Origin: Mactra quadrangularis
Taxonomy: Eukaryota; Mollusca; Bivalvia; Venerida; Mactridae
Assembly: GCA_025267735.1 (NCBI GenBank)
Contig: CM046299.1
Coordinates: 30,643,987-30,707,986 of the forward strand
Length of the DNA stretch: 64,000 nt
Direction: 5' to 3'
Below the pieces are notes generated by a model. It had not been told where the DNA came from. It searched no databases and saw only the letters and a list, made by a program, of their open reading frames with translations. Position 1 is the stretch's first letter. Each line of letters begins with the position of its first letter. Positions 10,201 through 24,800 of the stretch are shown piece by piece. The translations under genes were made by a program, and so were the position numbers.

Positions 10201-12798
10201 ACACCACATGTCCAACTTTTAGGCCCATACATAATCCCAAGTCGATATTAGATTTTCAATAGAAAAGTATAGGGGAAAATTCTTTGAACGATCATAACTC
10301 TTTTATTTTTAAAGATATCAATTTTGTGAAATGATGCAAACAAGTTTAAACTGTCTTCTTTCATTTGATTGTTTTTAATGTTTTGTAAAATTGTAAAGTT
10401 TTGGTCCCTTTTAAGGTTTTATTTGATTACTCACGTTACAATAAACAAAGAAGGAAAATAAATACCCAGGCTAATATAAGTTGAAAAATAAAGCCTTTCC
10501 GGTTCTTTGATCAAATTTGTGCAAATGACATGAAAATGCCGTATGTTTCTAGTTTTCGGAGCACTTTTTAAATTTAAAATATCTTAATGAAGTTTTGGTC
10601 CCATTTGCACTTTTTCCCAAAAGTTTTGCATTTTAAAAGTATTTTTTTTCTTAAATTTATAGAGTGCGCTATCGGATTTATGGACCCCTGGTGTGATTGT
10701 ATAATACACTGTGCATAGCAAGGCACAGCGGGTACACTTTTATGACAGGATTACCTTCCTGTCTCTGTTTTATTGATAAATATTTGTATATATACATGTA
10801 GTTGTATCTGACAAATGATGTTGTAATAAAGGTTCTGAAATAATTATTATGAAAGTGTTAAGGTTCTAGGCAGGTTAGAAAATACATTAATGTAATTTAT
10901 CTATTTATTCAAAGAATTATTGTTCGGGAAGATTTACTCGACTATACGTATTACTGAAAACAGTATCATAAACATATTATTTTATTCTTACGGCATAAGG
11001 ATGAAAGACATCAATTGTTTTTTGTTTACCTCTACAATTATATTAATTAAAACGTTAATACATTGAAAACTTTTATTTACTAGTTTACAAATCATTGTAG
11101 AACGGTTGTATTAAAATGTGAAATATTAAAATAAATAAAACAGTTATACAAATTAATGCATGGGCATTTTAGTTAATACATGGGCATTTTAGTCCAAGTA
11201 AAATAAAGCGGCAGACGAAACAAAAGAATAGTTATTGGCGGGTTAACGATAACAATGAGGTTTGAATATTGTTTCAATATTATTCATTTAAACTTTTATA
11301 CATTTGTAACAATAAATATATATCTAAATTATATCTAAATTAACGGATGGGCAATTAATAAATTAAAATGGTAGATGAGTACATAATTCTCATTTCTAAC
11401 ATAATTCGTCCATCAAAAAAAAAATACTTCAATCATCATTCTTGTTTTATCTGACTGTATTGTATGCAAAATGTCACTTTAAAAGTTGTATAACATTTAT
11501 CTGTTAATTTACACTTGTTGAACAATGGACAATATAAAACATTTGTCTACAACGGATTTAATTAATCCCCTGATATGACTTGAAATCGTGACCTATGATC
11601 GTTATCTTATCTCATCGATCACAACATGGGGTCACGGCTTGTAGATTATATCATCGCAAAACAGACGTATCTACAATCAGAGCAATATGGCTGTATCATA
11701 AAGCGAAAATCTTGATGGGTCTAAAAGTTGGGTATGCAATGTCATACATTATTTCATTTGTAACGACTATACAATAGTCTTCTGTTTAATACATTAGACT
11801 GCTTTAAAGTATGTTGAAAATTGAAACAAATGTCATGCATTAAGTTTAATATATTTACGACGAATGTCTTTACTTAACTGGTTATAACCAGACGATACAA
11901 GACATGAGAAAACTCTGTATAAATAATGATCTTATACTGCACAGACAAATACGTCTAATCTTTTGTTAGCATTTACACCGAGTTCAAGAAATTCACATAT
12001 ATTTTATCATATCTTCGTGGTCACTTGAAAATGCCGGAACTACAAAAAGCAAAGTTTTCAGGAGACTATTAATATTTACTGAAATAACCGTAGCTTCGGC
12101 ATTTTATAATTTATGTTTGCAGTTCCGGCAAATTATTTCACGGCGTCTCAACGCCGTGATATTGTGATGGGTAGTTTTTGGTAGCAATGGGCAAAAGTCA
12201 CGTGACAAAATCCTTTCGATTTCTACTGCCGACATTTTATTGTTTTTTTTTCATGCAATCATTGTACAGCCCATTTCCGCTAAAAGTTATATAGATAAAA
12301 CATTTTATTTCAAAACCATATAAACAATATTTTTATCAACACACGAAATATCAGCGTTTTATATTAACATATTTTCGCATATCCTTTCAACACACTTGAA
12401 AAGCTCGCCAGTTTTTAATTTGTTAGAATAGATTATGTTTTCTTGTGTCCGAGTAAATCTTTTCACGTGTAAAAATATCTTCTGAGCCTTACATTTTTAA
12501 GTTTCTAGACTTGCAGGCATGTTATTTTTTTCTTTCTTATAAAATTATGATTTCTATTCGAAATAGTTTGCCTTTTGTATTTAGGCGCGTCTTTTCGGAA
12601 TTGAAAAACGTGTTAAATCCTTTCGAGTATCGCGCAACAAAAGTCTTCCGTAAAAGGTGTACTTAAATCAAGCTGGGGGACAGTAAGTAGCGGACATTNN
12701 NNNNNNNNNNNNNNNNNNNNNNNNNNNNNNNNNNNNNNNNNNNNNNNNNNNNNNNNNNNNNNNNNNNNNNNNNNNNNNNNNNNNNNNNNNNNNNNNNN

Positions 12799-12850
<52 letters not shown>

Positions 12851-15800
12851 TTTTCTATATCTGTGACTGAATTTATATATATGAACAAACAAATAAGTGG
12901 GCTCTGTAATCAAAATTTTGGCGTCCATTTTGTGTGTATTAAAAACTTATTCATTACACATCTTTGCGGAAGTCAGGGGCTAATCACAAAAACGTGTGTA
13001 CATACGCAAACTGAACTTCTATATAAAGATTGTAAGATTTCGATGAAATGTCTTAAGAATGGTTTATTTTTTATGAAGTTATATTACTATAGTCTGATTT
13101 TATTCGGTGAGCCGTGACAGGTTGGATGAGTCTAATCCTAACCATGACGATAGGTATAACCAGTAAATACTACACTGAAAATCAATACTAACTATAATAT
13201 CTCAAGTATATATGCATGATATAATAGTTCAAAATCATGGTTCAAAATAGCTCAGTCGGTAGCGAGTCGGAACCATATGGCCAAAGCATTAATCCGTTTA
13301 CTGCAGTGGTTCGAATCTCACCGCCTCCATATTTTTTTTTATTCTTAAATTCATGCATAGCTGTACGTATCATATAATGATTGTTGTGCCATCATTTGAT
13401 TTTGTTTAATTTCTATTTGTTTTATTTCCTTGGTTCTTTATTTTTGTATCCAGCTGTTAATAATCCTACATTTATAATATACATTCGGCTTCAAATGCAG
13501 TGGCTGAATAGAAAACAGACGAATGTGCCAAAGTGACATTCGTCCCATTTCGAACTATTATAATTATATTTAAAATAAAAAATAATGAAAGAATAATGGA
13601 TACCAAGCAGGATTCGAACACGGGGTAACAAAAGCAATCTTTAATAATCCAAGTGTCTTTCCGCCACGACCACTGAGTCACTTATATCCATGTTGAATAA
13701 TTATAATAAAGACAGTAATCAGTTGGTTGGTTAAATAAGCTATGTTACCTTTTTGTAGGAATGTTCCAAAATTCTATAAATACAAAAGTGCAGTCACGGC
13801 TCACCGGATAAAATCGGACTATATATATGTCTGTAGATTTGATGATTTATTGTTTTAAGGTATTTATTTGACGCCACGTGGCCGTGTATTGAAAAATCAA
13901 GAGTATGGTGGCTCGGTATAGCCCTCGTGCATTTTCTTCGAGAGCTTCTAATCTCCGTTTGTGAAATTGTTCGTTGAAGTTTGTGGAACATATTTTTTTC
14001 TTTAAATGCTTTGCAGTTTATAATGTATTGTTGATAACAAATCATGTGACCAAAATTTGAGGGCTTCACTACTTGACGTTGACTTAAGTCAGATCGTATT
14101 GAAGCAAAGGTTTTAAGTTTCGAGTGCGTCTTTGAAATTCTCTCATCGTAAACGTAAGGTCAACGTAAGTAAGTATTTCGGAAAGTTTGCTATCTTACGT
14201 AAGATTCTTATGAAACAGTCCCAGTTCTTTATCAGCCCTGCGTTCAGTATGCATTTAACGTTAGTCAATCAACGTTACCGTTATGAACGGCTAAGTGAAC
14301 GATCCGTTGAAGCGCGAACGTTTAAAGATAGCGGACAAAGGAATCTTTACTTCAATTTATTAGAAGAATTCGGAGAGGAGGAATTGTTTTCTTGTTTACT
14401 TTTTTTGTGTAAATTTATTGATCTAAATCAACGGGAGTAACACCGCCATCTTCGTTGTAATGGCAGTTACTAATTTGCACAATATACTGGAACTATTTTG
14501 TTTCAGGTTGTTTCATACTCGCGTACTATATACCTAAACCGTTTTCTGTTTGTCTGAAACGTTTGCCGCTAACAGGCCGTTCAATAATGACATTAGTGAA
14601 TTATACCTATTTTAAGTGTGTACCTTTCATTACCTGTGTCCATTATTGGACACCGTACTTTTTGTTTGTACTACTTCTTTTGTGTAAAGTTATATTTTGG
14701 ACATGTTGAAATTTATAAAATTTAGTATATAGAGATATTTATTATACTGATTTCAGACAATGTATGAATTATTTTGTATTTTTAACTCTTAGTGCATCTG
14801 TACGGGGGTGTACACAATCTGATTGGAATATTTTATTTTAACTGTTTTCACTGTACTTCATTTAAACTTGCACAAAAGTTTACATGTTTTCACTTTTTTC
14901 ATAAAAAATAAATATTACTAAACCACTTTTTTGATATTTTTCTATTAAACTTACTTATTTATTTCATTAGGATTAAAATGAAAACTGAAATTTATGAAAA
15001 TTATTTGTAAATTTCAATTATTGCAAACACACCTATTTTAAAGTCACGAAGGACATTCGTAAATTACATAGTCCTTAAGTATCGTTTTTGTTAATTCCAT
15101 GTGGATGAAGAGTGTTTAATCTGCGGATCCAGTATGTTTCTCGCATTTTGCGTTGTCCATCGGTTCAATTATCGTTGGCTTCGATACAGCAAAGCACGAT
15201 GTTTTCAAATGAATGGTTCGCCTCATTAAAATGGGCAGCGACCGGGGACCTATTAAACTTCCTAGTGTTCCAGTCCGATCTATGCAGGTTCATTCGTTTG
15301 TTGAGTGCCATGGACGTTTCGCCAACATATTGTTTGTTGCAAACGTTGCACGCCATCAGATAACTGCATTGGACGTTTTGCATGTGTGGCGTCCTTTTAT
15401 GGCGGAGATGGCCCCAGACCTTTCTTTGAAAGTCTGTGTTATAGGCATCGATTTACACGTTTGGCAACGTGGTTTATTGCATGGCCTTGACTCCCCTTTT
15501 GGACTTTCCTGGTTGGGTGTGACCTTTGCCCTAACAAGGATGTCTTTGAGGCTTTTTAGACGTCTGAATGCTACCATCGGTTTCTCAGGGAAAATACGGT
15601 TAAATTTTGTGTTTGAGTCAATAATTTGCCAGTGTTTATCAATGATGTCTTGTATTTTAGGTAGATCTGGGTGGTATGTTACTACAAAAGGTATTCTGGA
15701 TTGTGTTACTTTTGGTTTGTATTTTAGGAGTTCATCTCTATGTATGTTGGTTGAATTGGCAATGGCCTTGTCTACATTGTCGCTTTTGTAGCCCCGGTGA

Positions 15801-18800
15801 CAGAGATGAGAAGACAATTCGTTTTTGCGTCTCTCACAGTCAGTCTTTTGAGAACATATCCTTCTTATTCTCAAGGCAAGACTGTACGGTATGTTCTTGC
15901 AACAGTGACGTGGGTGGCAACTTGTTGGAAACAGATACTGGTGGCTGTCTGTTGGTTTTGAATACATATCTGTAACCAACTGGTTCTCCTCAATACGAGA
16001 CACAGTGTCCAAGAAAACGTGATTTTCATTTGAGACTTCACTAGTAAATTTAATGCTCTTGTGAAATGTGTTTGCCTTGTGTAAGAACTCTTGTAGATCT
16101 TGGTGGCCATGGCGCCATTGCATATCAATATCATCAATGAAGCGTAGCCATACGTGCGGCTTTAGAGGGACTGACATGAGTAGCTGTCTTTCCAAATGAC
16201 CCATGAAAATGTTGGCATATGAAGGAGCCATTTTTGTACCCATGGCGGTACCTTGTACTTTAAGGTAATGGTCTCCATTGAATTCAAAATTGTTGCATTT
16301 GAGTACAAGGGTTAAGAGATCCACTAGAGATTCGGTTGGGATCCATCGTATCTCTTGTGTTCCACGCCTCTCTGCATGCCGCTATGCCATCTTCGTGCGG
16401 TATGTTGGTGTATTAAGACACCACATCGAGTGAGACCAGCAATGTCTCTTCGGCTATGTCGCTAGAAGATAGCTTAGTAAGATAGTCGGTGGTATCTTGG
16501 ACATACGACGGTAATCTAGAGACAAAGTGGTTTAAGATGAAGGTCAATAAATTCTGAGATCCGTTCAGTAGGATGACCGTTTGCGGAGACAATTGGGCGT
16601 CCGGGGTTACCAGGTTTATGAAGTTTGGGGAGGAGATAAAATCGACCAGCCCTTGGATTAAAGGATTTGAGATAGTCAGATAATCGAGGTTATATTCACT
16701 GATTTCCGTTGAGATGAGCATATCAGTGAGTTTCTCCTTTACAAGTCTCTGGTGGTCAGACGTAGGGTCCTTATCGAGCCGTTTGTAGTATGTTGTATCG
16801 CCTAGTTGTCGGTTAGCCTCAGAGAGATAATGCTCTTTATCCATCACAACAACGGCCGACCTATTGTCAGCAGGTTTAATGATGATATTAGGATTGTTTT
16901 GCAAAGAGCGAAGTGCTTCGCGTTCATGTTTGCTGAGATTATGGTTTGTTTTTGGTCTGGAGATTCTGTGTTGAGACATCTTGTTCAACATTGTGAATAA
17001 ATGTTTCAAGGGCCACAGCTTGTTTCGGTGGTTCTATACAACGTGCTTATTTACATGATGATCCGCGTAACTCAGTCTTCAAAAAGGCGGACGATGGTAA
17101 AAACCAATTAAGTAGTACATTGTAGTTTAAACTTAAATAGGACTCGGCCTGACACCTTCTTCTTTTACTTCTAATGACACCATTTTTGACTTGTTGAATC
17201 TAGGCAGCACTAACAGCGCTTTGAGTTACTTTCTATTTAGCACCAGCGTATATCGTTCTATGTCTACAGGTGCTCTAGGATTTCTGTACACTGGTTCTAG
17301 TTCTGATGATGCTAGAGGTAACTATGGGATACAAGATCAATTACTGGCTATGAGATGGGTACAAGAAAATATCAAATATTTTGGTGGAGATCCAAACAAG
17401 GTAAGTTTATGAACACATACACATTAAAGATGCTATCATAATTGATAAGAAATAAGAAATTAATAGAGATAAGTAAATACAATTTGTTTACGAATTTTAA
17501 AGACTTATTAGGTCACGTGGTATGTACATAATGAATAATATGCTTTATTTCAGGTAACGTTATTTGGACAAAGTGCAGGAGCTCAGTCTATATCTATACA
17601 TCTGATGACACGGTTTACTTCCAGTTTGTTTAGAAATGTTATAATAGAAAGTTCACCATTTGATATTCCTATGAAATCACCTGTAGAGGCTTTATACTTG
17701 GCTAGTTTAATTAAAAAAAATCTTAATTGTACAACCAAAGAATACATGCACTGTCTGAGGTAGGTTTATAAGACATTGCTTTTTGTTTTGAATCAAGGAT
17801 TAACTTATGATGTCAATGTTATGTCGTTTAATAAAATATAGGCATGAGCTTCGGTGCGCGTAAGAATTAAATTACAAATGCTTAAAGGCCATTTAAACCA
17901 AATTGCTAACATGGGTTTTAATGCTTTATATGGCTATATTAATAAAATATGTCATAAATTAACACCCACATTTGAACAACATTTTTACATGCAACTTAAT
18001 CAAGGTTACAAACATATCAAAAACACGACACCTTTTAGATATTGGTCTTAAACAAATACCATTTCCACATCGTTATTCATAATGCTGTCTACATATTGTT
18101 TAGTTACTTCGAATGTTCATTAAGGGCAATATTAAATGAACATCAACCTGGGGTGTGTGTTTTTAACACGAATCCGAATCTGTATTACCGATCATGATTG
18201 TGATTCAGTCGTTTTTTAATAGAATCATGAACATGTTCTAAAATCATACTAATCAAGTTCCAAGCAGGCTTAAAATGCAATCAAGGATGGCGGATCTGAC
18301 ACTGACAGCATCCGGAAAATACCTCGGCAATCTTCTACGCAGATAAAAATATATCTTCGTAGATGATCACCGAGGTTGTTCCGAATGCACTGACAGCAGA
18401 GCCTTCGCATGTTGACACCATTAGGGTTCGTCGAAAGTCCTCGAAGAGCCCCAAAGAACTGAAAAACCCAAAGAAACCCCTGAGAACTGAGAACCCCCCA
18501 AATAAAGGATAGAAATTTTTTAATTCAAGGATTCACAATAGATACGCATTAAAAATGAAAACTGCTAAATTTTGTAATTATAGGGTCCTTGAAAATAATA
18601 TTGATTGTGAGCCAAAAAAAAAGTTTGTGATTCATTTTTCATAAAAATCATTTTCTTTTAGACTCTGGAACTCAAGGAACTGCCACGCACTCGTAATAAA
18701 TATTTTCTTTTCTGCCACAGATGTTAGTAGCCATATTTAAACAATAAGCCAAATCTAGATGTTTTATTATCATCAATATCATGATTAAGATTGTATGCTT

Positions 18801-21800
18801 AATCAGAATTATGATTTCAGAAATAAAAAACACCCCAGATTAAAACCAGGTCTAAAATTCTCCACTCGCCTACTCGCTAATTTAGATCTGGCGGTTTCGT
18901 TATGAGGGCCGCGTTGAGGTGACATTTTCTCATTATAATATTCATGACGCAATAATAATACGCGCATTTATGTGTAAGATGAATATAATTATATTTTTTA
19001 CAAAATTATATTAAATTATGATATTAATACATAGTTTTAAGCAAAAATCTGTTAACTATATAGTTAAGACATTAAACTATGGGTTTAACTGTTAAACGTA
19101 GGGTTTAAGAGGTATCCAATCATTTTTCGAGTTTGTCATTACGTGAGAAGTTGTTGTTGTTGTTTTATCTGAAGTTGCTACATGTATAACATAATACAAT
19201 CATGCAGAGGATGTGATACATATATTTACTTTGTTACCTAAGTTACAGTTGGCTTTGAAAATCTCAAGTAATTTATAAGTAAAAAATAATTCTATCATTT
19301 CAACTACAACGTATAAGGTTAATATTATAACCGTTAATTTTTCCCCTAATAGCCATATCTCCAGTATTTAACTTTTTACCTGATAGAGAAGTCTACCAGA
19401 TCTTGGAAAGTTCAAATGACAGCTATGTTTGGACTCCTATATATTTTAACAGACATTTATGTTATATTGTTTTATCAATTTTAAGTAGAATAAATATTTC
19501 AGAGTAGGAAATTTGCTTTCTTATGTTGTGAATTATATGTATTTTTTCAACAATTAGGGACTTTAGTCAGTTATCTTTACCTGACAAAATTTGAAGCAAT
19601 CCAATTAGTAAGTAGGTTCTTACAGTTGGAAACCTCGGATTTTATTATCGAAGCCCTAGTAAGGAATACAAAATACTTCATCTAATATCTTTTTTCTCGT
19701 TAATGAAGATAATTACATAATTGATGAAATTTAGATGGTTCTTTACCCTAAAAATACTTTGTTTGAATTTAAAACAAATTAAATGATTTACAAAAAAAAA
19801 TATTTATTTAAGATTAATTTTGGCAAATAGGCATCGAAAGGGAAGGGTAAAATCCGAGTAATCCAACTAATTGGACCTACCTATTTGAAGAATATACAAG
19901 AGGAAATAACTGACTAAAGTCCCTTATTAAAGGTACTAGTTCACAGATTTGGTTTATTTTCTTCTATAATTTCAAAATATCATTCAGTGTCTCTAATTGT
20001 GTCCAAAAAAATTAATTCTTATTATTTTAAGACAAACTGACCTATATGGTGCAAGAAATATACAATAATTACAACCTAAACGAAAAAGTACTGATCTGAC
20101 ATGTCAAAAGTGAACACGTGACTTGAAAAAAATGTGTTTTTATTTTCGTATAAACGCAGTTGCTTACAAGATCTCATTAATACTCATGACTTTAAATTAC
20201 GTCATGCCGGTACTAATTTAATGAATTAAAAATCTATTTTAGCGCTGTCACATGCAACGATGAAAACAACAGCTATGTTATCAATAAAAGAAGTAAATTA
20301 TCGGAAAAATGAAAAATATTCCATATCGAACATATAACAAGAAATAAATGTTTACCGAAATGAACCTTTTCAGTTTCATATTCAGCTTCACTATAAAGAG
20401 TTGACCTTGACCTTGATAAACGCACGGGAATAGCGTAAAACTTTCAATTTGTTTACATGTTTTTTTAAAGCTACACACTCATGTTTTTCCCTTGCAGTGC
20501 TCTTATTGTACAAATAAAAATCCTTTTACTTACATGTCTTTGCATAATTGATTCTGTAATGACATTAAACCCTTGAAAATTTGCATCGAAGCGGAGAACA
20601 AAATGGCCGACGGCTGGTATGAAAGACCTGTGTACGACCAAGATTATTCCGCCCTTCAATGCATTCGGCTCTTACGCACTTAAATATAGTTCTAGATATT
20701 AACGCAATTTTTTATGGTTCAGTCGACAAATTCCGCCCTGAAAGGTTGTAATTATAAAGATTGAAAACATTGAAACTGACTTCGGCGTTTATAAAAATCA
20801 GATATCATCAAAATGACATTTATTTTTCGATGAAAGTCAGTTTCTATGATAAAAGTCACAAAATGCACTAAAATGTCTATACCGTGATATATTTACAACA
20901 TGAAACATCATCAGTTGTTGTTGAACCTCATTTTTCACAACCCGTGTTTTTCACAACTTGTGAAAAACGCGTACGCATTTTTCACAACTTGTGTGAAAAA
21001 CGCGTTAGCATACAAATTTCATACGAGCATAGAAACGCATTTTTCACAACTTCAAATGTGACGAAAAGTGTTTGAAAAAATTTAGTTGTTTTGTTAGGGA
21101 CGCATTTTTTACACATGTAAATTTTTTTAGTAAGTAAGTTAATTATTTATTTTTGTGACATGTGTTATGGCAATATTACAAACATGAAAATAACATTAAG
21201 AGTATTTACAGATAAACACCCGACCCAGTGGGTCTATATGTGACCAACTGGTTCACATGATAGGTACATGTATATATACAATATAAAGTTAAAGATATTA
21301 TATATGGTGGACACACCGGTTCTCAAACCTCTAAGGACTCAATGAGCCATTTCTAATTAATCATTTTAATGCAACAATTTTTTTAGAAAAATACATTAAA
21401 AACACACCTTTTAACTTATATTCCACTTTTCTATCATATGTTTGTTGATATTTTATATTTGCAACATATCCAAATTCTTCCAGAAAAAAAACACGACCAT
21501 TTTCTGAAAACTGTCATGGCGGCTAAAAATAGATGACCTAATTTCGAATTTCTACCGAATTTGGCTATTTGTGAGGTTATAATTAGCTGTCACATGACTT
21601 TATGAGCAGAAGACAGGAATGGCTACCTGCCATGTGCTTGTTTTGCAATAACATACGTTTAAACAATTTTTAATGGATTGTACTGACATAGCAGAAAAAG
21701 GTAATAATGATTTACTGAAAAATATTCACAATCACAAAATATTCATTCTAAAAACCTGTTTCTTGCGCATTATTCTCGTTTGACAGTTGTAGTTGCGTTG

Positions 21801-24800
21801 ATTGTTTACTTAACATTGTGTACACGAATTGATGACGTCATACGCAATAATATAGCAAAGTAAACAACTTTTTATGAAAGGTTCGAGATCAGATGAGGTC
21901 CGAGAACAGGTGTTTGTACAATAAATTCATGTATATACAGGTCGTATTCTAGGTCATGCGTGTTATTGTACTTTAAATAATGGACTTTATAGGTGAATAC
22001 GTTGATGCATGAACAGCATTTTGCTGATTTAAACACACCATTTCGATATTCAATGTTTATTTTAAATAGCGTATATCTTCTTTTTAAATGTTTTATAAAT
22101 ATGTGTATTAAAACAAGTGTAAACAAACCAAACTATAAAATTGTATAAATAATTAACCCCTAAATATTGGTATGTAATTAAACTGGCCATGCTTATATAC
22201 GCAATGTTTACGTGTACGACCTGTACAGATAAACAGTATCAAGAGTATACGACAGTATTGATTTTCGTCAAAAACATCATCATTTGAAAATTGGTTTAAA
22301 AGTCAGTTCTTAATTCAGTATAAGGCCACTACAAATAGATCTTTTGTTCGTCGGATTTCCCGCACCTAAAAATCCGAAAATGGAAAAAAAATATTTTTAT
22401 TTTTTTTTTTGCTCCCGCACTTCAAAATTTTTACCGCATCAAGATTTTTTTTGAAGTCATTTTTTTTGGCACTCAACCAAGAAGTTTTACGGAGAAAATC
22501 AATAATTTTTGGTCTAAATATCAAAGCTTATCACCATGACATTGCTATATTTGTAACAAAACAGTAAAGTATTCACGTTTACATACGTCACGTCTATTTA
22601 TAGAATGGTTCCTTTGTTTTTCTAAATCCTCAAATATATTTAGTACACGATTTAACACATGTATACTAAATTTATACGTAATAAATGCAATGCTTAACTT
22701 CCCTAAACTTTAACTCTTGATACACACAGAAGTTGAACAGTGACGTAGACAGAGCGGCTCCATCAACCCTGCAAAGATGATCTGGATGTGTGACGTCATA
22801 TGTTCACCTTCTGTGTAAAAATAATTTACAATAGAGGTCGACTCATGTCTTATGAATTGAGGTAGGACAGGATAGATTTCCTTTTCTAATTATGTTCATG
22901 CTAGGGAGATATTCGAACAGACTGATTTAAAATGAAGTTGTATTTTGTATTATTTACCAAAAGGCTATACTTTCGACACCAAAACGTATATAGTCCATTT
23001 AATTTTATGTGGGTGCTGATTCTATTTTTCCTTCAGGATTACTTAGGTATACTCAGCAGTTGTATGTTGTTTAGTCTGTAGCATAATTTGGTTAATTAAT
23101 AATCTTCTTATTCTTCCTAATTAATAAGACTGTATTTATGCACTTAAAAGTTAACAGGTTTTGTTCATTATCATTTTATAGGGGTGCTGATTCTAAAAAT
23201 CTCATTCAGGAACTTAAGTATACTGAGTATATGAATATAATTATATATAATTTTTATGTTTTTGAGCCCATCCTTTATTTACTGGAATAATATTTAGACT
23301 TTATTTATACACCAAAAGTCAACAGGTTTGGTCCATTTTATAGGGGTGCAGAGCCTAAAATTTTCATTCAGGAGGATTTAAATTTTCTGAGTAACTGTTT
23401 TTTGTTGATTCTATCTCTTATTTATTTGGTTAATATGGGAATTAATTTTACATAAAAAGTCACCAGGTTTGGTCCTTTATGATTTTAGCAGTGCTGATTC
23501 TAAATTTTTACTATGATCTTGGAAGTTTTGAAGTTAAATATTGAATGAAATCAGTATATTTTACAGTATGATAATATAGTACAGTTCATCTAAATGCAAA
23601 TGGAACAAAATACAGGCATTTGTTTGTATGTATCATATTAAAAGCATTAATTTTATGAGTATTAACAACAAGTAATCTTTCTTACAACAAACTACAAGAT
23701 AATCAGAGCTAAACTGACATTTAACCCGGGTCGATAGCGCAGTTGGTAGCGCGCCGGGATTCGGATACTCGTGCCCGAGGGGGTGCGGGTTTGAATCCCA
23801 CCCGGGGAGATTATACTCTTCCATGAAAATTTGACAATAATGTCGATTTTCCTCCATTGATTAGATAATATGGAGAAGTTTCCGGCCTTGTGGAAGGGTA
23901 GGTGAGTACTGGTTATAGACAATGGTCCAGGAAAGCTAGGTTAGGTGCGCTGGACGCCGTGAAATGACCTAAATTGTGTTGATACGGCGTTAACTCCAAT
24001 AAATAAATATAAATAAATAAATAAAATAAACTGACATTTCTTTGTAATCCAAGGTCAAGATAATAAAACCCAAGGAAAAAAGACTAAATATGAAACTATA
24101 ATCAAGGGAAAAATATCAAATACATGCAGTGCTTTTAAAATTGTATCATGTAAGAAAAATAGAATAAATCCATAGTAGTACAGCATCAATATATGTTTTA
24201 TATTTAAATAAGCATGTCTATTTCCACAACTATAATTTAAGAGATTATTGTGGCTTATACACGTATGCACTTCGAAATAATACAGAATGCTATTCATGAA
24301 AGTTTTTTCTGCAAAAAGTCCATATTTTAAGTGCATTTTGACTTTAAGTTAATGAATATTCATAAAAATAGAACTTTTTTTTATTTTTCGCTTTTCGCTC
24401 GCTCCTCAAAATGCAAAATGTGGGAAAAAAATATTTTATTTTTTTTTCGCTCGCTCGCTGCAATTTTTTTCGGACAAAATCCATAGAACATATGATCAAT
24501 TTGTTTTGGCCTAAGCACTACAATGAAGTAAAAAGGTGAATCTCTGATTCTATAGATCCTTGATCACATAAAATACATAGTCTCTCATTTTGTGAGCTGT
24601 GATTCTCTAGATTCGGAATTTTAGGTTGCCCTCTTTTCATGTGTACACAAAGGGTGGATTAAGAGGGGCGGTACCGAAGCGGAGTACCCTTCCCCTCGTC
24701 AAAGGTTAGAGCTTTTGTCCACTGAAACAAAGATTTTAAAGTATAATAGCAAATACCTTTGTTGCACAATTGATACTTATATATCGTTTAACTACATTGG

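Larger units (their letters stand above)
9216..13087. other. Intron 3, first part: AT-rich sequence without recognised genes
   Basis: No coding or mobile-element signature was recognised apart from small motifs: a duplicated TGGGCATTTTAGT (about 11161 and 11183) and an 8-9 bp stem TCACGGCGT/ACGCCGTGA at 12138-12159. ORFs here are short and atypical. It contains the assembly gap and a CT microsatellite, listed separately. Confidence 0.6.
13088..13823. mobile_element. Inverted-repeat-bounded segment holding two opposed tRNA-like modules
   Basis: Arms 13088-13118 and 13793-13823 (31 bp) are inverted copies with two mismatches; the shared core is CGGTGAGCCGTGAC. The interior has a + strand tRNA-like module (about 13245-13330) and a minus-strand one (about 13600-13693). 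It could be a MITE that received two SINE heads, or an inverted pair of SINE-like units. No ORF of note. Confidence 0.5.

Noticed and set aside
12613..12928. Minus-strand ORFs with Arg-Glu runs across the gap.
   Set aside because: Product of the CT microsatellite and N bases, not protein coding.
13245..13330. Possible functional tRNA gene with intron.
   Set aside because: No acceptor-stem pairing and no clear anticodon stem.
14132..14440. 102-codon + strand ORF rich in Arg and Lys.
   Set aside because: No motif, no signal, no splice context, and it lies in repeat-rich intron DNA. Probably chance.
15213..15791. 192-codon + strand ORF across the Penelope element.
   Set aside because: Antisense shadow of the RT and endonuclease frames; no recognisable domain.
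23723..23808. Possible functional tRNA gene.
   Set aside because: Followed by a SINE body and A-rich tail with a target duplication, and it has a mismatched T stem. It is a SINE head.
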